Shown here: positions 8,173 through 14,325 of the stretch, one piece after another
How the letters are laid out: every line of letters begins with the position of its first letter
Numbering within the stretch: the first letter of the stretch is position 1
DNA from: Anaerolineae bacterium
GTDB taxonomy: Bacteria > Chloroflexota > Anaerolineae > Aggregatilineales > Phototrophicaceae
Direction of reading: 5' to 3'
DNA length: 14,325 nucleotides
Assembly: GCA_020848855.1 (NCBI GenBank)
Contig: JADLHH010000194.1
Location: forward strand, 1 to 14,325
Made by a program: the position numbers and the translations under genes
Notes under the pieces: model-generated
The model's database searches: none
Told to the model about the DNA's origin: nothing
The model's input: only the letters and a program-made list of their open reading frames with translations

Positions 8173-9852
8173 ATGATTACGAGACAGGCGTTTCGGGCGA
8201 ATGACAACAGCAAGGTCGACGGACACCTGATCAAGCAGTTGATGGGTTCGGGGCTGGCGTGGCTGGAGATCAACAAGGATCGCGTCAACCAGCTCAACGT
8301 GTTCCCCGTCCCGGACGGCGACACCGGCACGAATATGTGGCTGACCATGCGCCACGCCTACAACGAGATCGCCCATATTGAGGAGCCGCACGTCGGCAGG
8401 CTGAGCAGCGCCATCGCTGAAGGCGCGCTGCGTGGCGCGCGCGGCAACTCCGGCGTCATCCTGTCGCAGTTGTGGGCGGGCGTCGCCGAAGCGCTCGACG
8501 GGCAGGAGACGCTCAATGCCGAGCTGCTCGCCCAGGCAAGCCGCGCCGGGGTCGAAAAAGCCTATCAAGCCGTCGAAAAGCCGGTCGAAGGCACGATCCT
8601 GACCGTCTCGCGCGACATGATGGAAGCCATCGACGCCCGTTACCAGACGACCCCCGACCTGATCTCCCTGCTCCGCCGGATGCTGAGCGCCGGGCGCATC
8701 TCGCTGCGCCGCACTCCCGAACTGCTGCCCGTCCTCAAGAAAGCCGGTGTGGTCGATTCTGGCGGTCAGGGTCTCATTTTCATTTTCGAGGGGATGCTGC
8801 GTTCGTTGTGCGGGCGCGATGTGATCGAAGAAGCCGCCAAACACGCCTACAGCGTCCCACAGACCACCTGGCAGGACGCTCTGGAGCCGGAAGACGCCGC
8901 CGGCTACGGCTATGACGTGCAGTTTCTCATGCGCGGCGACAACCTCAGCGTCGAACGTGTGCGCCACGCCCTCGCCGAAATGGGCGGCTGGTCAACGCTC
9001 GTCGTCGGCGACCCGCGCCTGATCAAAGTCCACGTTCACCTGCACGACCCCGGCAAGGCGCTCACCTACGCCATCGGCACGGGCGCGAGCATCGACGACG
9101 TGGTGGTCGAGAACATGCAGGAGCAGTACGAGCATTACGTGCAGGAGCGCACCCACCGCGAATTGAGCGTCCGCACCGATATCGAGGGCGCGGCGGTAAT
9201 CACCGTCGCCAGCGGCGCGGGGCTGCGTGCCGTCTTCGAGCAGTTCGGCGCGGCGTACGTCATCGAAGGCGGGCAGACCATGAACCCCAGCACCGGCGAC
9301 TTCATGGAAGCCATCGACGCGCTGCCCAACGCCGAAATCATCCTGCTGCCCAACAACAAGAATATCCTGCTGGCGGCGCAGCAAGCCGCCTCCACCGTCC
9401 CCGGCAGGCACGTCGCCGTCATCCCCAGTACCACCATTCCGCAGGGTATCGCCGCGCTGTTCGAATACGGCAATTTCGACTCGAACGCATCATTTGATGA
9501 GATCGTCGACGCCATGACCGGCAGCCTGTCGAGCGTCGTCACCTGCGAGATCACCACTGCCACCCGCAGCGTTGATCTCGGTGACGTGAGCGTGCGCGAA
9601 GATCAGTTGATCGGCTTGCTCAATGACGTGCTGGTCGCTGCCGGCGACGATATGGCGACGCTCGCCCGCGAGCTGCTCGAAAAAGCAGATGCGGACAATT
9701 ACGAGCGAATTACGCTATACTACGGGGGCGAATCCGACGAGGTGCAGGCACAGGCGCTGGCGCAGCGGCTCTCTGAGCGTTTCACAGAGCAGGAATTGGA
9801 AGTCGTCAACGGCGGGCAGGCGCTCTATCCGTACATCATCAGTGTCGAATGA
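8173..9852 (+). CDS. fakA: Fatty acid kinase ATP-binding subunit FakA (DAK2/YloV family)
   Basis: Encodes 559 residues, the normal length for FakA. FakA transfers phosphate from ATP to a fatty acid presented by a FakB (DegV) protein, giving acyl-phosphate for phospholipid synthesis; it is cytoplasmic. Residues about 15-205 are the DhaL-like nucleotide domain, with NVFPVPDGDTGTNM at 42-55 (Asp48 and Asp50 as likely Mg ligands) and GARGNSGVILSQ near 93-104. A middle domain follows (about 230-325). The C-terminal DegV-like domain has GGQTMNPST at 366-374 and the LPNNKNI and PQGIAAL signatures, all typical of FakA rather than of dihydroxyacetone kinase DhaL alone. The start is set by GGAGA 6 nt upstream. 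The stop overlaps the next DegV start by 4 bp. I found no convincing promoter; the palindromic element just upstream may interfere with or supply one. Confidence 0.92.
   Translation: MITRQAFRANDNSKVDGHLIKQLMGSGLAWLEINKDRVNQLNVFPVPDGDTGTNMWLTMRHAYNEIAHIEEPHVGRLSSAIAEGALRGARGNSGVILSQLWAGVAEALDGQETLNAELLAQASRAGVEKAYQAVEKPVEGTILTVSRDMMEAIDARYQTTPDLISLLRRMLSAGRISLRRTPELLPVLKKAGVVDSGGQGLIFIFEGMLRSLCGRDVIEEAAKHAYSVPQTTWQDALEPEDAAGYGYDVQFLMRGDNLSVERVRHALAEMGGWSTLVVGDPRLIKVHVHLHDPGKALTYAIGTGASIDDVVVENMQEQYEHYVQERTHRELSVRTDIEGAAVITVASGAGLRAVFEQFGAAYVIEGGQTMNPSTGDFMEAIDALPNAEIILLPNNKNILLAAQQAASTVPGRHVAVIPSTTIPQGIAALFEYGNFDSNASFDEIVDAMTGSLSSVVTCEITTATRSVDLGDVSVREDQLIGLLNDVLVAAGDDMATLARELLEKADADNYERITLYYGGESDEVQAQALAQRLSERFTEQELEVVNGGQALYPYIISVE
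9849..9852 (+). other. ATGA start-stop overlap of fakA and degV
   Basis: The ATG of the first DegV gene (9849-9851) overlaps the TGA of fakA (9850-9852). No separate strong ribosome site precedes it, so translation is probably coupled, suggesting matched amounts of the two proteins. Confidence 0.85.
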
Positions 9853-10703
9853 ACCTACATATCGTCACCGACAGCAGCGCGCATGGGCATATCCCCGCCG
9901 GTGTCACCGTCGTTCCGCATACGATCACGGTGCAGGGGAAAGCCTATCGCGAAGGCATCGACCTCAGCGCGGAAGACGCGCTGCGCATGTTCAGTCACCA
10001 GCCCTACGCGCCGATGATCCATGTGCCGACGCAGGCGGACTATCTCGCTGTCTACGACCGGCTGGCGACCGAACATGACGCTATTCTCTCGATCCACGCC
10101 TCCCGTGATATCCTGACAAGCTGGCAGAACGCCCGCGCGGCGGCGCAGCAGGTCGAAGGACGCTGCGAAATCGCCGTGATCGACTCGCGCACCATCTCCG
10201 CCGCTCAGGGGGTGCTGGTTCGGCTGGCGGCGCGCATCGCCGCCGACGCCGCGACGCTGGAAGATGTCGTCCGCCAGTTGCGCGGCGCTATCGACCGTCT
10301 GTATTCGGTCTACTACGTCGAAGCGACCGATTTTCTCATGCAGAACCGCATCATGACGCCCTCGCACAGCATTCTCGGCATGATGCTCAACCTCAAGCCC
10401 GTGCTGACCGTCGAGGAAGGACGGCTCGTGCCGATGGAGAAAGTTCGCACGCGCATTCAGGCGATTGAGCGCCTGGTCGAATTCGCCGTCGAGTTCACGG
10501 CGTTCGACGACGCGCTCATCGTCCAGCACCGCCCCGGCATGACCGACCAGACCCGAATGCTCAACGACCGGCTGACCGCCGAATTCCCCGACCGTCGCTT
10601 CCCCACCGCCATCTACGGTGCGTCGCTCGCTGCGCTGATCGGTCCCGACGCGACCGGGCTGGTGATTCTAGAAAGCGAAGAAGACATTGACGCCGGGCTG
10701 TGA
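9849..10703 (+). CDS. DegV family protein, divergent paralogue
   Basis: Encodes 284 residues, the usual DegV/FakB length. The N-terminal VTDSSAHG, the DSRTISAAQG stretch near 116-125 and the MLNLKPVLTVEEG stretch near 179-191 place it in the family, whose members bind a fatty acid for phosphorylation by FakA. The ligand-site motifs are altered by hand alignment: the usual TSxPS is IHVPT (57-61), the serine of the S-x-x-L-S-G-T loop appears to be Leu in SRDILTSW, and the C-terminal GTHVGPG is ALIGPD with the His replaced by Leu. It is translationally coupled to fakA, so it probably works with it, but it may bind another ligand or play a structural or regulatory role rather than act as a normal FakB. 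The family call is good; function is uncertain. Confidence 0.82.
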   Translation: MNLHIVTDSSAHGHIPAGVTVVPHTITVQGKAYREGIDLSAEDALRMFSHQPYAPMIHVPTQADYLAVYDRLATEHDAILSIHASRDILTSWQNARAAAQQVEGRCEIAVIDSRTISAAQGVLVRLAARIAADAATLEDVVRQLRGAIDRLYSVYYVEATDFLMQNRIMTPSHSILGMMLNLKPVLTVEEGRLVPMEKVRTRIQAIERLVEFAVEFTAFDDALIVQHRPGMTDQTRMLNDRLTAEFPDRRFPTAIYGASLAALIGPDATGLVILESEEDIDAGL

Positions 10704-10747
10704 TCTGGCGGATTGCCTGAAGACCGTTTTGTGGAGAATTTAGATCG

Positions 10748-11596
10748 ATGCCTGCTCAAAAAATCCGTTTTGTGACCGACAGCACCTGCGACTTACCAGC
10801 CGACATCGTTCAGAAATACCGAATCGGCGTCATCCCCACGTTCATCAATTACAATAACCAGAGCTTAGCCGACAACGGCAGGGATTTTCGCCGTGAGGAT
10901 TTTTACCAGCAGCTTCCCCATTTGAACCCGCTGCCCACCACGTCGGCGATGCCGCCCGCGCTGGCGGAAGATGTCATCATGGATACTTTCGCCGACGCCG
11001 ACCATTTGTTCTTAATTTCAGTCGCATCCAAGCTCAGTGGGGTCTATAATATAATGCGTCTGTGCGCCAACAAGCTGCCGCCGGAGCGCGTTACGCTGAT
11101 CGACAGCCGTTCGGTCACGCTCGGTCTGGGCTTTCAGGTGCTGGCAGGCGCGGAAGCCGCCGAAGCGACCGGCGATGTCGCTCAGGTGCAGGCGGCGGTC
11201 GAGCATGTGCGCGAACGGGCGCACGTTTACGCGGCGCTGGAAACGATGGAGTTTCTGCGCCGCAGCGGGCGGGTTGGCTGGGCGGCAGCGGGCATTGGCG
11301 CGCTGCTGCAAATCAAGCCGCTGATCGAAGTCTACGACGGCGAGGTGAAATCCGTCAGCCGTGTGCGCACCTTCGGGCGTGCCGTCGAGGAGCTAATCCG
11401 TATCGCTCACGAGCGTATGCCGCTCGAACGCCTGGCGGTGCTGTATATCAGCGATCAAGCCGACGGAGAGCAGCTCCGTGACCGGCTCGCCGATATCGCG
11501 CCCGCCAACACACTTATCTATAGCGTGACCCCCACCATCGGCGTGCATGTTGGCACGGGCGGGGTGGGAATCGTCACGGTGACTGGGAGCAGTTAA
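10748..11596 (+). CDS. DegV family fatty acid-binding protein, FakB-like
   Basis: Encodes 282 residues with all the usual DegV motifs: VTDSTCDLP at 9-17, TTSAMPP near 64-70, ASKLSGVYN near 92-100, DSRSVTLGLGF, an LRRSGR stretch with LLQIKPLIEVYDG near 191-203, and a C-terminal IGVHVGTGGVG. FakB proteins hold one fatty acid in a buried pocket; the TS pair, the LSG serine and the final His lie at the carboxylate/phosphate end. It is therefore the likely working FakB partner of the FakA encoded two genes upstream. It begins 44 nt after the first DegV gene, with GGAG 11 nt before the ATG, a somewhat long spacing. Its TAA overlaps the recG ATG by one base. Fatty-acid chain preference cannot be read from the sequence. 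Confidence 0.9.
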   Translation: MPAQKIRFVTDSTCDLPADIVQKYRIGVIPTFINYNNQSLADNGRDFRREDFYQQLPHLNPLPTTSAMPPALAEDVIMDTFADADHLFLISVASKLSGVYNIMRLCANKLPPERVTLIDSRSVTLGLGFQVLAGAEAAEATGDVAQVQAAVEHVRERAHVYAALETMEFLRRSGRVGWAAAGIGALLQIKPLIEVYDGEVKSVSRVRTFGRAVEELIRIAHERMPLERLAVLYISDQADGEQLRDRLADIAPANTLIYSVTPTIGVHVGTGGVGIVTVTGSS

Positions 11597-11598
11597 TG
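11594..11598 (+). other. TAATG stop-start overlap of degV and recG
   Basis: The DegV stop TAA (11594-11596) shares one base with the recG ATG (11596-11598). CTGGGAG at 11583-11589 could serve as ribosome site. This places recG in the fakA operon. Confidence 0.8.
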
Positions 11599-14325
11599 CC
11601 ATCTGCACTGGAAACACTGATCAAAATCCTCAAGCTGGAACGCGAGCAGGGGTTCAGGAATTCGGCGGTCATTGGCGGGCTGGGCGCGTACAGCAGCAAA
11701 TGGAAGACCGATGCCCACGCGCAGGCGCGCCGACCAGAGCATCACATTCTGGTCGACGAACTGTTCGACATCCTCAGCGGCTACGACACCCTGCCTTCGC
11801 GCGACGAGCGGCTGACCCGCATCAACTACATGATCGACCGCATCACCGGGCGCGTCCCGCCGCCGCCGGAGTATCTCGAACGCATCCCGGCGGTTGCTCC
11901 GCCAGCCCCCTCGCCGCCCGCCGAAGATCAGCCGCCGCCGCGACCGGAGCGCGAGGAGCGCTCCGAACACCCGCCCCGCCACGAGCGGCAGCAGGAAAAA
12001 CAACCAGAACGACCGCCGGAAAGATCGCAGGAGCGGCAGCAGGGACAGCCGGAGCAGCGCCGCGAACGCGGCGGCAGCCGCGATGGCGGTAAGCGCCGCG
12101 ATGGCGGCAAACAGCCATTCGATAAGCCAAAAGCGCAGGCGCGCGAGTCGCTGCCCGGTAAATCCAACGTCGAGGGTGGCATCACCCGCGACGACGATTT
12201 CAGCCGCCTGGAATTTGATACCGGCGGCGAGCGCAAGCCCGTCAAATCCGACCTCCCCGCCCCCGTTCGGCTGGCGCGCCCGCCGCGCAAGCCGCGCAAG
12301 CAGATCGACCCGCAGGCTGCCGCCGATATCATGCGCGGGCTGAACGCCCCTGTCGACAAGGTCAAGGGCGTCGGACCAAAGATGGCGCAGTTGCTCAACA
12401 AGCTCGGCATCGCCACCATCAACGATCTGCTGTTCTTCCTGCCGCGCCGCTACGATGACTACACCCAGCTTAGCCAGATCGGCAAGCTCCAGCCCAACGT
12501 GCTCGCCACAATCATCGGCACGGTGCGCTACACCGAACTGCGCATCGCGCGCGGCGGTCGCAAGGACTTCTTCATGACCGTCGATGACGGCACGGCGACG
12601 ATGAGCGTGACGTTCTTCGGGCAGTATTACCTGAACCGTCAGGTGCGCGTCGACCAGCAGGTCGTCCTGCGCGGTCAGACGTCGATGTTCCAGAACCGCA
12701 TCCAGATGACCAACCCGGAAATCCAGTATCTCGAACTGGAAGACCTGCAGAAGGTCGGCATCGTCCCGGTTTACCCGCTCACCGATGGGCTGAACCGCCG
12801 CAGCCTGCGCAAGCTCATGCAGAAGACCGTCGACTACTGGGCGGAGCAGCTTCCCGACTACATGCCCGAAGGCACGCTCGAACGCGCCGACCTCGCCGAC
12901 CTCGGCTGGGCGATTCGCAACCTGCACTTCCCCGAAAGCTGGGATCACCTCGACCACGCCCAGCGTCGTTTCATTTTCGACGAGCTGCTGCTCATGCAGT
13001 TGACCATCATGGCGAACCGCCGCAGTTGGCAGGCAGTTCCCAGCCAGCAGCTTCAGGTCAGTGACGAGCAGCTTCAGGCGTTCGTCGACGCCATCTTCCC
13101 CTACCCGCTCACCGGGGCGCAGCGCCGCTCGATTGAGGATATCCGCGCCGACCTGACCAAGCCCATCCCCATGAACCGCCTGCTGCAGGGAGACGTAGGT
13201 TCGGGCAAGACCGCCGTCGCCGCCACCATGCTGGGGATCGCCCTCATCAACGGCAGGCAGGCGGCGCTCATGGCTCCGACGAGCATCCTCGCCGAGCAGC
13301 ACTTCCGCAGTATCAGCGCCATGTTCGACCGGATGCCCGAACATCTGATGTCGCGCGCCGGCAAGCCCGTGATCGCCCTGCTCACCGGTTCGGTCACCTC
13401 GATGGAGCGCGAAGCGATCTATCGCGGCTTGGCGGACGGCTCAATCGACATCGTCATCGGCACGCACGCCGTCATTCAGGAAGGCGTCGAATTCAACGAC
13501 CTCGCCGCCGCCATCATCGATGAGCAGCACCGCTTCGGCGTCGAACAGCGCGGCGCGCTGCGCGGCAAGGGCATCAACCCGCACCTGCTGGTGATGACCG
13601 CTACGCCCATCCCGCGCACGCTGGCGCTCACGCTCTATGCCGACCTCGACCTGTCGATCATCGACGAGATGCCGCCCGGTCGTATCCCCATCCGCACCCG
13701 CGTGATCGAGCCGCCGCAGCGCGAGCGTGCTTATCACTTTGTCGAAACCCAGCTTGAGGAAGGTCGGCAGGCGTTCATCGTCTATCCGCTGGTCGAAGCA
13801 TCGGAAACCATCGAAGCCGAGTCCGCCGTCGAAGCCTTCGACAAGCTCCAGCGCGTATTTTATCATCACAAGGTCGGCTTGCTGCACGGGCGCATGAAGC
13901 CCGCCGAAAAAGACGCCGTCATGGAACAGTTCCGCAGCCACGAATTCGATGTGCTGGTGACGACTTCCGTCGCCGAAGTCGGCGTGGACATCCCCAACGC
14001 CAGCATCATCGTCATCGACGGCGCGAACCGCTTCGGCTTGGCGCAGCTTCACCAGTTTCGCGGGCGCGTCGGGCGCGGCGGGCACGCTTCGTACTGTCTG
14101 CTGGTCTGCGATACACCGCTGGAAGAAGCCCGCGAGCGCCTGCTGGCGCTGGAACAGACCAATGACGGCTTCAAGCTGGCGGAAATCGACTGGAAGCTGC
14201 GCGGTCCCGGCGACCTGATCGGCACGAAGCAGAGCGGGCAAGCCGAACTCAAGCTGCTCGAACAGATGAAGCCGGAGCTGGTCGAGCTGGCGCAGCGCGA
14301 AGCCAGAACCATCTTCGAGGACGAC
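11596..14325 (+). CDS. recG: ATP-dependent DNA helicase RecG (partial, 3' end beyond window)
   Basis: The frame is open for 910 codons to the window edge, already longer than E. coli RecG (693). RecG remodels stalled replication forks and Holliday junctions. Residues 1-85 are a helical N-terminal domain (LETLIKILKLEREQGF...). About 86-225 is a proline-, Arg-, Glu- and Gln-rich linker, probably disordered. The wedge/OB part begins near 245, with VKGVGPKMAQLL and FFLPRRYDDY. Helicase motifs follow: Walker A GDVGSGKT at 532-539, DEQH at 642-645, TATPIPRT at 668-675 and QFRGRVGR at 820-827. The RGPGDLIGTKQSG stretch near 870-882 is the RecG-type region after the helicase core. It lacks a stop only because the window ends. 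It is the fourth gene of the fakA operon. The extension is known in RecG of several phyla, so the start is plausible; the linker is unusually biased. Confidence 0.94.
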   Translation, partial: MPSALETLIKILKLEREQGFRNSAVIGGLGAYSSKWKTDAHAQARRPEHHILVDELFDILSGYDTLPSRDERLTRINYMIDRITGRVPPPPEYLERIPAVAPPAPSPPAEDQPPPRPEREERSEHPPRHERQQEKQPERPPERSQERQQGQPEQRRERGGSRDGGKRRDGGKQPFDKPKAQARESLPGKSNVEGGITRDDDFSRLEFDTGGERKPVKSDLPAPVRLARPPRKPRKQIDPQAAADIMRGLNAPVDKVKGVGPKMAQLLNKLGIATINDLLFFLPRRYDDYTQLSQIGKLQPNVLATIIGTVRYTELRIARGGRKDFFMTVDDGTATMSVTFFGQYYLNRQVRVDQQVVLRGQTSMFQNRIQMTNPEIQYLELEDLQKVGIVPVYPLTDGLNRRSLRKLMQKTVDYWAEQLPDYMPEGTLERADLADLGWAIRNLHFPESWDHLDHAQRRFIFDELLLMQLTIMANRRSWQAVPSQQLQVSDEQLQAFVDAIFPYPLTGAQRRSIEDIRADLTKPIPMNRLLQGDVGSGKTAVAATMLGIALINGRQAALMAPTSILAEQHFRSISAMFDRMPEHLMSRAGKPVIALLTGSVTSMEREAIYRGLADGSIDIVIGTHAVIQEGVEFNDLAAAIIDEQHRFGVEQRGALRGKGINPHLLVMTATPIPRTLALTLYADLDLSIIDEMPPGRIPIRTRVIEPPQRERAYHFVETQLEEGRQAFIVYPLVEASETIEAESAVEAFDKLQRVFYHHKVGLLHGRMKPAEKDAVMEQFRSHEFDVLVTTSVAEVGVDIPNASIIVIDGANRFGLAQLHQFRGRVGRGGHASYCLLVCDTPLEEARERLLALEQTNDGFKLAEIDWKLRGPGDLIGTKQSGQAELKLLEQMKPELVELAQREARTIFEDD
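12079..12111 (+). repeat. Short tandem duplication in the recG linker
   Basis: A 15-nt unit encoding RDGGK occurs at 12079-12093 and again at 12097-12111, differing at two third-codon positions and separated by one Arg codon. It lies in the low-complexity linker and suggests growth by slippage. Confidence 0.65.

Noticed and set aside
11593..13344. 583-codon open frame on the minus strand opposite recG
   Set aside because: recG is unmistakable on the plus strand; the reverse product shows no domain I recognise and has the composition of a shadow frame.

Overview
The window is a GC-rich bacterial chromosomal segment made almost entirely of housekeeping and central-metabolism genes. I see no tRNA, rRNA, insertion sequence, prophage gene or CRISPR array, and no gene-free stretch longer than 300 bases. 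The source is most likely a member of Chloroflexota (Anaerolineae-like). This is an inference from the type of KorA/KorB, a RecG with a long N-terminal extension, the four-cysteine L28 and the fakA-degV-degV-recG order. No phylogenetic marker in the window settles it.

Region 1 (1-3808) is a probable operon. A GntR/FCD regulator is followed by korA and korB, which encode a two-subunit 2-oxoacid:ferredoxin oxidoreductase. Upstream of the regulator is a sigma70-type promoter whose -35 box lies inside a perfect 12-bp inverted repeat. This suggests autoregulation, and possibly control of korAB, by the FCD protein in response to an organic acid.

Region 2 (3809-6898) holds a type II (SERCA/PMCA-like) cation-transporting P-type ATPase, probably exporting Ca2+. 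A compound palindrome with three tandem CTTGGCG units lies before it.

Region 3 (6899-7949) has a two-stem hairpin, then rpe (ribulose-phosphate 3-epimerase, TTG start). Convergent to rpe on the minus strand is rpmB (ribosomal protein L28). The two genes share a compact terminator that overlaps the rpe stop codon.

Region 4 (7950-14325) begins with an unusual heptamer-based palindrome between the divergent rpmB and fakA. A tightly packed operon follows: fakA (fatty acid kinase ATP-binding subunit), a divergent DegV paralogue overlapping it by 4 bp, a canonical DegV (FakB-like), and recG, which overlaps the DegV stop by 1 bp and runs off the right edge. The order rpe-rpmB-fakA-recG recalls the rpe-rpmB-yloU-yloV-sdaA-recG region of Bacillus subtilis, with DegV genes where the serine dehydratase genes would be.

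I do not see a clearly new multi-gene system. The items most worth a second look are the operator-promoter overlap before the regulator, the three different intergenic palindromic elements, the DegV paralogue with an apparently degenerate lipid pocket coupled to fakA, and the RecG extension with a disordered linker.
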